Shown: positions 1 through 8,531 of the stretch, one piece after another | Layout: every line of letters begins with the position of its first letter | How positions within the stretch are numbered: the stretch's first letter is position 1 | Assembly (NCBI GenBank): GCA_945860295.1 | Contig: CAMAQH010000038.1 | Span: 1-36,416, forward strand | Reading direction: 5' to 3' | DNA: 36,416 bases | From: Prosthecobacter debontii | GTDB lineage: Bacteria; Verrucomicrobiota; Verrucomicrobiia; Verrucomicrobiales; Verrucomicrobiaceae | Translations under genes and position numbers: made by a program | The notes under the pieces: model-generated | The model's input: the letters and a program-made list of their open reading frames with translations, nothing else | Databases searched by the model: none | What the model was told of the DNA's origin: nothing

Positions 1-520
1 AATCCACCGTCCCGTCGTTGACCGTAAACGTGAATGAATCAGTCCCGTTAACGTTTGCATTCGGGGTGTAAGTCAAATTCGGGGCTGTCCCACTCAACAC
101 ACCCTTCGTCGGTTGCGTCACCACCGTGTAAGTCAGCGTCGCCCCCTCCACATCTGTGCCCGCCAGCGTGATCGCCTTGGCCGTGTCTTCATCCGTCGTC
201 ACCGACTGCGCCGTGGCCACGGGAACGTCATTCACCGCGCTCACTGTGATCGACACCGTCGCTGCTGCGGAATCCAACGTCCCGTCGTTGACCGTAAACG
301 TGAATGAATCAGTCCCGTTCACATTCGTATTCGGGGTGTAAGTCAGATTCGGGGCTGTCCCACTCAATACACCCTTCGTCGGTTGCGTCACCACCGTGTA
401 AGACAGCGCCGCCCCCTCCACATCTGTGCCCGCCAGCGTGATCGCCTTGGCCGTGTCTTCATCCGTCGTCACCGACTGCACCATGGCCACGGGAACGTCA
501 TTCACCGCGCTCACCGTGAT
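1..520. repeat. Near-identical 270-bp coding tandem repeats
   Basis: The segment beginning at 1 recurs at 271 with an exact period of 270 bp (90 codons). By eye about a dozen bases differ over the first 250 bp, so the units are roughly 95% identical. They encode consecutive cadherin-like modules of the surface protein. The array continues out of the window to the left, so copy number is unknown. Such arrays readily change length by recombination and are often collapsed in assemblies. Confidence 0.85.
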
Positions 521-2653
521 GGTGCCGGTAGCGGTGCTGGCTGAGAATGAGGCACTCGAATCCGGAACAATCACATCGATGTAGGTAGTACCCACATTGA
601 CCAAATTGTAGTTCCCAGAACCACTGATGGAACTACCCACAAAAGATTGAATCTGAGCATTATCCAGACGAGCCCATAGAGCCATGGTCGATGGCACGTA
701 GCTATTTCGAGCTCCACCAGCACCGCTCATCACCAAGCCCGTTCTCTGCCCGTCCCCTGTTCCGTGGTCGAGATAGATCGCCTTGAATGTTTGGTCGTCC
801 GGAAACTGCCCGTAATCTAATTGCGGGTTACTTCCGTCGTTCAAGACTAAGCCATACACCCCACCATATCCCGCCCCGAAACTCTTGTTTCTTAAGTACA
901 TCTGATCGGGCATTCCGGGTGAACCCGTCAGTGTTTGGACCGTCACTAACGATTGGTCCTGATGCGTGCTTCCCACGGCAAAGGAGATGGCAGCGTTGAA
1001 TGAAGCCCCATAAACAGGCGGACTCGCGGCTGATCCGTCAAAACTCATAACCGACGCATTGGGCAGCGCGAAAGCAACGGCGTGATTGTAGGAAGCAATG
1101 CCACCGACCGGAAATCCTCCGTTGACCCCGGTCCAACTCATTGCCAACTCTGCGCTGCTCTTCAACAAGTTCAACGCCGGCAATACCGCTGAACCTGTGC
1201 GCACCGATGAGGAAAAATTGCCAGCTGCTGCAATCAAAAATCCTCCCAAACTGGCATTGGCTCCATAGGCCACCAACGCCCAGCCTCCACCTTCCACCCT
1301 CCTCAAATCCACTAAGTCACCGTCTACACCATTTACCTGATCCCATGCCCGATATTGAATGGTCGCTGTCCCATTGAAATTGGAGTTCGGATTAAATCGC
1401 ACCCGATGAAGCTCGTCAGATTTAAGCAAGCGCGCCGAAGCAGAGCTCACTCCGGACAACGAACCCCAGTTGCCCCCCCCGTCGATGGTGTATTGCCAAG
1501 AACCGTTGCTTGAGTCCAGCGATGTGACGGCGATACCGTTGAGGGCTCCAGCGTCGACATCGGAACCAAAATTAGCCAATACCGACACCGCCGTACTAGG
1601 GTTCGCGTCCGAACTCACATCTTTTGAAATTGGGTTCAGAACCGGGCCTTGAATCACGGTCACCGTAAAATTACTCAGTTCTGTATGGTCGTATCCAAAG
1701 TTACCTTTTGAATCCACTATAAGATGTAGCATTTCGCCAGCCCGCATTTCCAAGAGATCGTTCGATGCCATGGCAACGGAACCACCACTGACCAAGGTGC
1801 CTGAGCGCAGGAGCAGGTAACGCGAAGACCCCGCCAAACCCCGCTGGATGAAATAATCAATCCCATTGTCCGATGAATAGGGCATCCGCATAGTGACCCC
1901 AAATTTCACTGAAACCGTCTGGTTGGCGGTATTCTTCCATCCCACTGCCACCGCACGAACCGAAGCGTCCGTATTAGCCGGATGGATCACCAACGTTCCC
2001 GGAGCAATCGGTGCCTGGGCGGAACTCACCCTCTGCACAAAGGGATAATTGTTCGCATGGCCGGAATCCCCATCCCATTGAGGGATGCCAGGAATCACCG
2101 CGTTGCCACCGGTCTTCCAACTGGTCAACAAGGCCAACTCCGACACGCTGCCGCCAAGGTATTGCCATCGATTGCCGGCAGACTGAAGCGTCGCGCCCGC
2201 TACAAAATCAGTGAAGGCATCGTAGGTCGTCGACAACCCTGCAAATACCGGAGCATCGTTCACCGCCGCCACATTAATCGTCACCTGCACCGCACTGGCC
2301 GAGGCCAGCGCGCCGTCCCATGCCTTGATCGTAAACGCATTCAGCGTGCCGTTCGCGTTCGCCGCTGGCGTCCAACGCAGCGTTTCCCCCGCACTCACCA
2401 GCGTCGTGCCCGCCGTCACCGCCTTCCACACACTGCCACTGCCCTTTTCCAGCGTCCCCGTGGTCACCGCTTCCACTCGGAAACTCAACGCGTCCGCCTC
2501 ATTCGCTGCTCCGGCCAGCGTCTCATAGCTGATCGTCAACGCCGTGTCCTCGGTCGCGCTCGTGAGGGTGCTCACCGTCGTCAGCGTTGGTGCCGCATGG
2601 GCGGTTGGCAGTGCGAGCAGGGTGAGTAGAGTGAGAGTCAGGTGACGAAGCAT
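1..2653 (-). CDS. Large secreted multi-domain adhesin-like protein with cadherin/Ig-like repeats (3' end outside window)
   Basis: An uninterrupted reverse-strand frame runs from an ATG at 2653 to the window edge, 884 codons. Residues 1-20 form a signal peptide ending THA-A. An Ig/cadherin-like module follows (about 22-135, ending VNDAPVF), then a beta-rich lectin-like region (about 135-330). Next is a cadherin-like module (about 335-445) with the NFNGTATIQYRAWDQ signature. It is interrupted by roughly 200 residues starting GGGWALV near residue 455, which recalls fibrinogen-C-like domains. From about 715 there are two near-identical 90-residue modules containing TDEDTAKAITLAGTDVEG, GTAPNLTYTPN, NGTDSFTFTVNDG and ending ITVSAVNDVPVA, as in tandem-95/Big_9 type repeats. 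Such proteins are usually exported surface or matrix proteins. No obvious ribosome binding site precedes the start. Ligand and anchoring are unknown because the C-terminus is missing. Confidence 0.8.
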   Translation of the reverse strand, partial: MLRHLTLTLLTLLALPTAHAAPTLTTVSTLTSATEDTALTISYETLAGAANEADALSFRVEAVTTGTLEKGSGSVWKAVTAGTTLVSAGETLRWTPAANANGTLNAFTIKAWDGALASASAVQVTINVAAVNDAPVFAGLSTTYDAFTDFVAGATLQSAGNRWQYLGGSVSELALLTSWKTGGNAVIPGIPQWDGDSGHANNYPFVQRVSSAQAPIAPGTLVIHPANTDASVRAVAVGWKNTANQTVSVKFGVTMRMPYSSDNGIDYFIQRGLAGSSRYLLLRSGTLVSGGSVAMASNDLLEMRAGEMLHLIVDSKGNFGYDHTELSNFTVTVIQGPVLNPISKDVSSDANPSTAVSVLANFGSDVDAGALNGIAVTSLDSSNGSWQYTIDGGGNWGSLSGVSSASARLLKSDELHRVRFNPNSNFNGTATIQYRAWDQVNGVDGDLVDLRRVEGGGWALVAYGANASLGGFLIAAAGNFSSSVRTGSAVLPALNLLKSSAELAMSWTGVNGGFPVGGIASYNHAVAFALPNASVMSFDGSAASPPVYGASFNAAISFAVGSTHQDQSLVTVQTLTGSPGMPDQMYLRNKSFGAGYGGVYGLVLNDGSNPQLDYGQFPDDQTFKAIYLDHGTGDGQRTGLVMSGAGGARNSYVPSTMALWARLDNAQIQSFVGSSISGSGNYNLVNVGTTYIDVIVPDSSASFSASTATGTITVSAVNDVPVAMVQSVTTDEDTAKAITLAGTDVEGAALSYTVVTQPTKGVLSGTAPNLTYTPNTNVNGTDSFTFTVNDGTLDSAAATVSITVSAVNDVPVATAQSVTTDEDTAKAITLAGTDVEGATLTYTVVTQPTKGVLSGTAPNLTYTPNANVNGTDSFTFTVNDGTVD

Positions 2654-3434
2654 TTTTATGAAGTGGGTCGAGTTACCAAGAAAAATGATGCTGCTATGCC
2701 CCGGTGGGAAAGGGGGAGACGCCAAGCGGCGCTCCAGAGGGGTCGCGCGCACAGGGGGCGGCACTGGCTAGCACCCCCGATGGCTGCGCCCGGGCTCAGG
2801 TCACCACAACGGGCTCTAAAGTGACCTGGCATGAGTTTGATGGATTGGAAAGCAGCATATTTTGTAGACACAGGAAGAACCTAGAATTTGAACGAAATAA
2901 TAATCAATCTCACGGTGTCGAGCCATTAATTTCAAAATATTTGGAACATTCGGAAACTCAAAAAGCCGAGCCGCCTGCGCCAAGCAGGTCGCCACTGACC
3001 GCTTTTTCAACCGCCATCGAGATTACCTTAAAACTAAATTTTTAAGCCTAGGAAACACAGTAATCTTACGTGAAAACCGATGGCTTAAGTTCATAAGCCT
3101 AGAAAGCGCCAGCTTAAGTGAAGAGCTTCAATCGAGGTTAGGCTCAGGTGTTTCAAATGACGGAACTCAAGAAACTCAGAAGCCCATCTCCAGGATTTCA
3201 GGCGGTAGTTTGATCACTGTCCTTGAGCCTTCATCCCTTTCACCGTCCTCATTCTCCACCACTAAATGAGGTCAGGTCATTCCTGTTGCGGAAGTCTAGA
3301 AATTCAGGCGTCATCTCTTCGAGAATCTTGAAGTAGTGACTGCTCGGGTTCTTCTCTCAAGGCAAAAGCATTGCCCTAGCACCGATCTCATGACTTTAGC
3401 TGCTGAGACTTCTATGTTGATGCTTGCCGCCGTG
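2654..3434. other. Gene-free, AT-richer interval upstream of the adhesin-like gene
   Basis: About 780 bp with no ORF I can support. GC content falls visibly between roughly 2830 and 3300 compared with its neighbours. Short inverted motifs TTAAGCC (3042-3048) and GGCTTAA (3082-3088) and two copies of AAGCCTAG (from 3044 and 3095) are present, but no family is recognisable. The interval must hold the 5' control region of the reverse-strand adhesin-like gene. No convincing -35/-10 pair stands out. Two frames of 64 and 113 codons cross it but lack domain features or a plausible start context. Confidence 0.5.
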
Positions 3435-3671
3435 CTAGTTCAGGTCTGAAGCGAGCACGGAGCTTGCAGCGCGTTTGGCCAGATCTTTGGCCTGAGCGAC
3501 GACTCGAATGGCGGTGGCATCAAAGCGATAGGCGTGGCAGCTCGGGCAGGTCACGGCGCGCACGACAACGATCGAGCCACAACCTTCGCAGACTTTGTAC
3601 TGCTCTGGATGGGTGGTGATCTTTTCGGCCTGCTTCAGGCGGTTGTCGCTGCTCGTTTCGGGGGCGCTCAT
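3435..3671 (-). CDS. Small zinc-ribbon protein
   Basis: A 78-residue protein with two Cys pairs about 14 residues apart, CEGCGS and CPSCHAYRF, the layout of a small zinc ribbon. A charged N-terminal segment and an alanine-rich C-terminal helix (VVAQAKDLAKRAASSVLASDL) flank it. It has no signal peptide, so it is presumably cytoplasmic. The ATG at 3671 is the only reasonable start. It stands alone, followed by the AT-rich gap and preceded by a possible sigma-70-like promoter. Proteins of this size and layout may bind nucleic acid or a partner protein, but no specific function can be given. Confidence 0.7.
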   Translation of the reverse strand: MSAPETSSDNRLKQAEKITTHPEQYKVCEGCGSIVVVRAVTCPSCHAYRFDATAIRVVAQAKDLAKRAASSVLASDLN

Positions 3672-3688
3672 GTTTTCGTGATGTATAG

Positions 3689-3716
3689 ATGCTACGCTTG
3701 AGAGTGGTCGTGTAAA
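3689..3716 (-). promoter_or_regulatory. Possible sigma-70-like promoter of the zinc-ribbon gene
   Basis: On the reverse strand TTTACA (3716-3711) is followed after 16 bases by TAGCAT (3694-3689), about 17 bases before the ATG. The match is 5/6 and 4/6 to consensus. This is read by eye only, and the implied leader is very short. Confidence 0.25.
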
Positions 3717-3816
3717 ACGAGTTTTATCTAGCAGGCTAAAAGAACCCGACTCGCCGTGCGATTCTTGGCTGCTTGATGATCAAGTGACATCAATCAAAAG
3801 GCTGTCTAACGAGGGC

Positions 3817-4242
3817 TCACTTGGTGCTGAAGAAGGCATGCTTTGGATCGCCTTTACTTTGGAGGTAGGAGAGGAGGTCGAGGATGTCGAGGATGTCGTC
3901 TTCCTTGAGCATGTTGACCAGTCCGGCCGGCATCATGCTGATCTTGCTCGGGTTGATTCTGTCGATGTCTCCACGTTTTAGGGTCTGGATAGCGTTGGGG
4001 TCGAGCATATTGATGTTCACCATCAGTGTGTCCTCTTTGAGATTCATGATGCGCCCCACGACGAGGCTGCCGTTCTTCATCTTGAAGTCCATGCTGCCGT
4101 ATTGATCGCTGATTTCTTTGCTCGGTTCGATGATGGACTCCAGTAGATCGCGTGGGCCAAACTTGCCGCTGCGCAGTGCGGCTGCTAGGTCAAATGCCAG
4201 ATTCATAGCGCAAACCAGCGCTGGAACGTTCGCAAACAGCAC
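3817..4242 (-). pseudogene. C-terminal remnant of a PVC-type haem-binding protein
   Basis: The 141-residue frame matches the last ~120 residues of PVC-type haem-binding (membrane-bound dehydrogenase-like) proteins: PRDLLESIIEPSKEISDQYG, then a beta-rich GRIMNLKEDTLMVNINMLDPN segment, SMMPAGLVNMLKEDDILDIL and the terminal helix. In intact members this follows a cytochrome-c-like CxxCH site and a large beta-propeller. Here both are absent. The frame starts with an unrelated-looking MLFANVPALVC stretch, and 18 bp upstream a divergent gene begins. With no haem ligand it cannot work as a cytochrome, so I call it a 5'-truncated relic. Expression as a short free domain cannot be excluded. An intact family member lies at 33365-36166. 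Confidence 0.7.
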
Positions 4243-4260
4243 GCATATCTTTTCCGCATC

Positions 4261-4608
4261 ATGTCCGCCGCCACCTCCATCCGCTACTTCCGCTACACTG
4301 CACTCGCGGAAGCTATTTCCTACCTGCTACTCCTCGGCGTGGCGATGCCGCTGAAGTATATCTGGGGTCTGCCACTGGCGGTGAAGATCGTCGGCGGCAT
4401 TCACGGCGGGTTGTTCGTGATCTTCTGCCTCACACTCGCCATCGCGATGCGAGCGGGCCAATGGTCGCTGGTGCGCGCGGCGGGCTTGTTTCTTGCCTCA
4501 CTCGTGCCGCTGCTGCCGTTCTGGCTGGATGCCCGATTGCGGGCCTGGGAGGCCGCTGCGCCTCCGCATCAGCCAAGCCCTCAAAACAGCGATGAAACAG
4601 GCTCTTGA
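4261..4608 (+). CDS. DUF3817-family integral membrane protein
   Basis: The 115-residue protein has three hydrophobic helices (about residues 12-35, 40-62 and 72-90). It carries the family pattern ALAEAISYLLLLGVAMPLKY, then VKIVGGIHGGLFVIFCLTLAIA, then LFLASLVPLLPFWLDARL, matching DUF3817. Length is normal for the family. The cytoplasmic tail (PPHQPSPQNSDETGS) is short and polar. Its start lies 18 bp from the start of the divergent PVC-protein remnant, suggesting that whatever brought this gene here removed the upstream part of its neighbour. The role of DUF3817 proteins is unknown. Confidence 0.8.
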   Translation: MSAATSIRYFRYTALAEAISYLLLLGVAMPLKYIWGLPLAVKIVGGIHGGLFVIFCLTLAIAMRAGQWSLVRAAGLFLASLVPLLPFWLDARLRAWEAAAPPHQPSPQNSDETGS

Positions 4609-4727
4609 TCGCGTATGTGCCGTCCCACCATGAAGCCCAATCTGCGCCTCGCCTTCACCAACGAAGTGGAGGCCTATCGAGTGAAGTAAACGGCTCGGTT
4701 TTTCGGCCTCGATGACAGAGCGCGTTT

Positions 4728-5504
4728 TTATTTGTGCTGGTAAAGCGTCGTCGCATCCACTGCTGCTAGCTCGATCAGATAGCTGGCAAACTTCTCCGTC
4801 AGACGCTGGAAATACTGCGCGCCTTTGTCTGCCGTGGAGTGCTGGGGATCACCGGAGCCAGTGTCGTTCGTTGCCTGCGTCCAGGGGCGCTGTGCCCAGG
4901 CCCATTTCTCGCGCAGGGCTTTGAGCTTGGGCAGATTGTCCGTGCCTTCGCCCCACTCGCTTTTTGGCAAAACGAGATCGGGATGCAAATGCATGATGAG
5001 GCTGGTTTCACGCTCATCGGCGTGATCGCCGATGAGCGTGAAAATGTCTTTACCGGCATCCATGTGAAACCAGTTCACAAGGCTGAGATGGATGCGCTGA
5101 TGCTTGGCTTGCAACTCGCGCAGCATTTGGCGGAAGTCATTGCCACCATGCCCGTTGAAGATCACAAATTTTGCCACGCCGACTCCTTCTAGTGATGCGA
5201 TGATGTCCTCCAGCACGGCCATCTGTGTGCTCGGATTCATGTTGATGCAGAAAGGGATGTCGAGCTGACCTGTCTGCACGCCAAAGGGGATGTTTGGCAG
5301 GATCGCCACCTTTGCCCCGGCCTCCCATGCGATGCGGCCTGACTCGGCGACCATGGCTTCGTTTTGCAGACTGTCTGTGGCATAGGGCAGGTGCCAGTTA
5401 TGGGCCTCAGTCGCGCCCCATGGTAGCACCGCGACTTCATAGTGCGTGGCTTTGACATGCTTCCAGTTCGTTTCGGCGATCAGCCAGGGGCGGGGTGAGT
5501 TCAT
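4728..5504 (-). CDS. Creatininase-family amidohydrolase
   Basis: The protein matches the creatininase (creatinine amidohydrolase) superfamily. An early metal-binding stretch GATEAHNWHLPYATD supplies E, H and D ligands. NGHGGND and GDHADERETS provide the remaining conserved His/Glu positions. I chose the ATG at 5504 (MNSPRPWLI, 258 aa), because the preceding 15 codons of the longer frame (MRLSKRSRR) are basic and unlike the family. Members hydrolyse cyclic amides or act in cofactor and formamide metabolism, and the substrate cannot be read from sequence. It is probably cytoplasmic. It stands alone, convergent with the DUF3817 gene. Confidence 0.8.
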   Translation of the reverse strand: MNSPRPWLIAETNWKHVKATHYEVAVLPWGATEAHNWHLPYATDSLQNEAMVAESGRIAWEAGAKVAILPNIPFGVQTGQLDIPFCINMNPSTQMAVLEDIIASLEGVGVAKFVIFNGHGGNDFRQMLRELQAKHQRIHLSLVNWFHMDAGKDIFTLIGDHADERETSLIMHLHPDLVLPKSEWGEGTDNLPKLKALREKWAWAQRPWTQATNDTGSGDPQHSTADKGAQYFQRLTEKFASYLIELAAVDATTLYQHK

Positions 5505-5666
5505 AAGGGATGAATACAGCACGCGGCGGCTTCTTTTGCTAAGTCTCATGATTGAATTCCGATAAAAGAGCGGGGGACCACGCCCGATGAACAGGCAATG
5601 ATGAACACTGCTCGCGAACCTTCATAAATGTTAGCCGACAGGTTGCCTTGATGGATGCGTTTTGGA

Positions 5667-5680
5667 CAGATGCACATCTG
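5667..5680. promoter_or_regulatory. Short palindrome upstream of the metallophosphoesterase gene
   Basis: CAGATG (5667-5672) and CATCTG (5675-5680) form a perfect 6-bp inverted repeat with a CA spacer, about 75 bp before the start at 5754. A weak TTGGAC lies immediately to its left. It could be an operator half-site pair or chance. Confidence 0.2.
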
Positions 5681-5753
5681 CCTAATCGCTTGATTTCCGT
5701 AATCCTGTCCCGACTGTACCTGCCCTCTAACCATCCCTGCCGAAGAAAGACCG

Positions 5754-6476
5754 ATGAAATTTGCCCTATTTGGAGACATTCACGCCAACCTTGAGGCGCT
5801 CCAGACCGTGCTGTGGGATGCCCAGGAGCAGGGCTGCTCAAATTACGTCTGTCTGGGTGACATCGTTGGCTATGCCGCTAATCCGTCCGAGTGCCTCGAA
5901 ACCGTGCGCCAGATGGGCTGCCCCGTTGTCCGTGGTAATCACGATGAAGGTGCTGCTAGCACTAGCAATCTCGACGAGCTGAACCCTCTGGCTCAGGCCG
6001 CCCTGCTCTGGACCCGTGAGCAGCTCAGCGAAGATCAGCGCCAGTGGCTGCGTGATTTAAAACTCGTGCGTCAGGTGCGTGACTTCACCGTCGTCCATGC
6101 CACGCTCGATTCGCCTGGAAGTTGGGGCTACGTGACGAACCGGTTCGATGCCATGGCCAGCTTCAGCTATCAGTTCACCCAGGTTTGCTTTTATGGTCAT
6201 ACGCATGTGCCGCGCATCTTTGAAAAAGACGACTCCGTCCGTGCTGCTCGCGGAAACGACGTGCAACTCCAGCGCGGCGTGAAGTATTTTGTCAACGTCG
6301 GCAGTGTCGGTCAGCCACGCGATGGCGACTGGCGTGCTGCCTATGCCATCTATGATGCGCAGGCCCAGACCATCTCCATCCGCCGCTTGGAGTATGACAT
6401 CCAGGGTGCGCAGGATAAGATCCGCGCGGCTGGCCTGCCATCCCTGCTGGCAGATCGCCTCTCACTGGGCAAGTGA
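5754..6476 (+). CDS. Calcineurin-like metallophosphoesterase
   Basis: The 240-residue protein has the full metallophosphoesterase signature set in order: GDIHAN (residues 8-13), GDIVGYAANP, GNHDEG, a mid-protein VVHAT histidine, GHTHVP and the C-terminal GSVGQPRDGD. This is the compact single-domain form seen in YfcE/ApaH-like and phosphodiesterase-like bacterial proteins, with a dinuclear metal centre. No signal peptide is visible, so it is probably cytoplasmic. It ends 3 bp before the glycosyltransferase gene, implying co-transcription. Substrate (phosphodiester, nucleotide or protein phosphate) is unknown. Confidence 0.85.
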   Translation: MKFALFGDIHANLEALQTVLWDAQEQGCSNYVCLGDIVGYAANPSECLETVRQMGCPVVRGNHDEGAASTSNLDELNPLAQAALLWTREQLSEDQRQWLRDLKLVRQVRDFTVVHATLDSPGSWGYVTNRFDAMASFSYQFTQVCFYGHTHVPRIFEKDDSVRAARGNDVQLQRGVKYFVNVGSVGQPRDGDWRAAYAIYDAQAQTISIRRLEYDIQGAQDKIRAAGLPSLLADRLSLGK

Positions 6477-6479
6477 CCC

Positions 6480-7481
6480 ATGAGCGCAAGCGCGTTGCCA
6501 TCTCTCGCGGACTTCCGATCAGCTTTGATCGTGAAACCAAGCTCGCTGGGTGACATCGTGCACACCCTGCCTGCCGTTCATGCGATCCATCAGGCCTACC
6601 CAAATTTAAAACTGCGCTGGCTTGCTAACACTGAGTGGACTCCGCTGCTAGAGGGCACGCCTTGGTTGGATGAAGTCATGCCTTTTCCACGCAAAAGCTT
6701 TCGTGGTGTCACCGCCATCTTCAAAGCTAGACGCTGGGCGCAGCAGGCACTTCCCTCACGCGATGGCCCCGAGATCGTGCTCGACTTTCAGGGCCTCTTC
6801 CGCAGCGCCATGCTCTCACGCGCCAGTGGCTCGCGTCCCATCATCGGCCTCTCTGACTCACGCGAAGGTGCGCGCTTTTTTCACGATCATATTATCTCTG
6901 TCAATGCCGCCGATCACGCCGTTGATCGTTACCTCGCCCTGCCTCGTGCCTTTGGCATTGAGGTGAATAAAGACACACTCAGCTTTCCTTTAGCTTCAGG
7001 TCAGGCCCCGAAAGATTGGCCGCAGTGTGATGACCGCATCGTCATCCATCCCTGGTCGCGCGGTGTCGGGAAATCCCTTTCAAACGAAGCCCTGCAAGCC
7101 CTCTGCGATTCACTTTCTCCGCAGCCCATCGTCCTCGTCGGTATGAGCGATGACCAAACGCGGCCTGTCGGCGCACACATCACCGACTTCAGTCACCGCA
7201 CTAGTTTGGTAGAACTTATCTGGGTGCTGCGGACTGCTCGTTGGGTCATTAGTGTGGACAGCGGCCCCATGCACATCGCCGCCGCAGTGAATGACCAAAC
7301 GTTAGGCCTGCACACCTGGAGTGATCCGCGCAAAGTCGGCCCTTACAACCCACGCGCCTGGGTTTGGAAAGCTGGACGCATCGCACATCGCCAAGAGTTC
7401 ACTCCCACCGAGGCCACCACTGAAGCCCAGATCAATCCGGCAGCCGCCCGCCAGATCGGTCAGTTCGTGCTCCGCTCCTAG
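6480..7481 (+). CDS. Family 9 glycosyltransferase (ADP-heptose:LPS heptosyltransferase-like)
   Basis: The 333-residue protein has the GT9 two-domain layout. The N-terminal Rossmann start is ALIVKPSSLGDIVHTLPAV, followed by LDFQGLFRSAMLS. The C-terminal donor-binding half contains IVIHPWSRG (the usual PG.GK-like loop altered to PWSRGVGKS), VISVDSGPMHIAAA and GLHTWSDPRKVGPYN. This is the WaaC/WaaF/RfaQ type, which adds heptose to the LPS inner core on the cytoplasmic face of the inner membrane. It begins 3 bp after the metallophosphoesterase stop. With lpxK further on, it supports LPS synthesis in this organism. The acceptor position is not predictable. Confidence 0.85.
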   Translation: MSASALPSLADFRSALIVKPSSLGDIVHTLPAVHAIHQAYPNLKLRWLANTEWTPLLEGTPWLDEVMPFPRKSFRGVTAIFKARRWAQQALPSRDGPEIVLDFQGLFRSAMLSRASGSRPIIGLSDSREGARFFHDHIISVNAADHAVDRYLALPRAFGIEVNKDTLSFPLASGQAPKDWPQCDDRIVIHPWSRGVGKSLSNEALQALCDSLSPQPIVLVGMSDDQTRPVGAHITDFSHRTSLVELIWVLRTARWVISVDSGPMHIAAAVNDQTLGLHTWSDPRKVGPYNPRAWVWKAGRIAHRQEFTPTEATTEAQINPAAARQIGQFVLRS

Positions 7482-7526
7482 GCCGAAACGGCTGTCTCGA
7501 CAGGCACGGTCGCGACCGCAATCTAT

Positions 7527-7765
7527 ATGGCATACAGCTCACTCTTACAGGCCCCATCGAGGCGTTCATCCAGCGTCAGATTGCACAAGGTTATCGCGAT
7601 GGCGAAGAAGTGGCCCGGCAGGCTTTGCTAAAATGGATGTCGGAGGAATCAGAGACGCCACTGCACATCCAATCACGACTCGATGAGGCCGCTGGCGGAG
7701 GATTTAGCGCAGGAGACCGCTCTACATCGAACGCATCATCGCCGCCTGATGCCTGCCCGATATGA
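7527..7765 (+). pseudogene. ParD/CopG-like antitoxin remnant, start codon out of frame
   Basis: A forward frame through 7529-7765 reads IQLTLTGPIEAFIQRQIAQG, then YRDGEEVARQALLKWMSEES, resembling the ribbon-helix-helix start and helices of ParD/CopG antitoxins (compare the usual S..EVVREALR pattern). There is no ATG in this frame. The only nearby ATG (7527) is one base out of phase: a single missing base after ATGGC would restore MAIQLTLT. The C-terminal part (SRLDEAAGGGFSAGD onward) is poorly conserved-looking. No ParE-type toxin follows. I read it as a decayed antitoxin gene. An intact gene using an unusual start, or a sequencing deletion, are alternatives. Confidence 0.4.
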
Positions 7766-7835
7766 GGAGAGCGTTCGTTGCGCCCATCACACACTTCTCG
7801 ACAAAGGCAGCGGCAGATGGTGGAATGACCGCCGC

Positions 7836-8465
7836 ATGAGTTCCATTCCTGTCGCGCCTAGTTTGAAGAGTATCACCCTCTTTACTGCTGCCTACATGCT
7901 TGCCGCTGTGGCTGGCTCGATGGCGCAGGGTAACAAAGAGTTCATCTTTTACATCGTCGTCATGCTCGTGCTCATCGCTGTGGTGACACTCGTTCATCGC
8001 GCAGTGAATTTGACGACAGCGCTGCTGTGGACGCTTTCTATCTGGGGACTGCTGCACATGGCGGGCGGTCTGGTGCCGCTGCCAAAGGGCTGGCCCTACA
8101 ATGAAGAACAGGCTGTGCTCTACAGTTGGTGGATCATCCCGCAGCGGCTGAAGTATGACCAGATCGTCCATGCTTACGGTTTCGGCGTCACCACCTGGGT
8201 GTGCTGGCACTGCCTGAAGTCAGCCATGCAGCGTGGGTTCGGCATTCAGTTGAGACCGACCTTTGGCCTGCTGGTTTTAAGTGCCGCCGCAGGCGTTGGC
8301 TTCGGTGCATTGAATGAAGTTGTCGAATTCATCGCCGTGCTGACGATCCCGAACACGAACGTCGGGGGCTATGAAAATACCGGCTGGGATCTCGTGGCGA
8401 ATCTGATCGGGGCTACATTGGCGGCAGTGATCATCCGGTTTGATCAGAAAGCCAGCGCAGTCTGA
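7836..8465 (+). CDS. DUF2238-like multi-spanning membrane protein
   Basis: The 209-residue protein has about six hydrophobic segments. The C-terminal half carries HAYGFGVTTW and ALNEVVEFIAVL, then NVGGYENTGWDLVANLIG, matching DUF2238 (YjdF-like) inner-membrane proteins. The conserved charged residues within helices (NEVVEF, GYENTGWDL) are present. The frame extends upstream to 7683, but those 51 codons overlap the antitoxin remnant and look unlike the family, so I chose the ATG at 7836. Function of the family is not established. Confidence 0.75.
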   Translation: MSSIPVAPSLKSITLFTAAYMLAAVAGSMAQGNKEFIFYIVVMLVLIAVVTLVHRAVNLTTALLWTLSIWGLLHMAGGLVPLPKGWPYNEEQAVLYSWWIIPQRLKYDQIVHAYGFGVTTWVCWHCLKSAMQRGFGIQLRPTFGLLVLSAAAGVGFGALNEVVEFIAVLTIPNTNVGGYENTGWDLVANLIGATLAAVIIRFDQKASAV

Positions 8466-8531
8466 AAGCATCGAAGCCGGTGATATTCGCAGCGATAGAT
8501 GGGCACTTGCGCTCACGATACTTGGCCTGCC

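Noticed and set aside
1982..2629. 215-codon forward frame opposite the adhesin-like gene
   Set aside because: Arg/His-rich composition typical of the complement of a GC-rich gene, and the reverse frame is clearly coding.
2704..3045. 113-codon forward frame in the AT-rich gap
   Set aside because: Low-complexity composition, no domain pattern, no credible start context, and other frames across the same stretch look no worse.
3772..3784. CTTGAT-G-ATCAAG palindrome about 100 bp from the zinc-ribbon gene
   Set aside because: 6-bp arms in an intergenic region are expected by chance and there is no second copy.
4630..4689. 19-codon forward ORF (MKPNLRLAFTNEVEAYRVK) after the DUF3817 gene
   Set aside because: Too short to support, no upstream signal and no family known to me. 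It may be a scrap of a lost gene.
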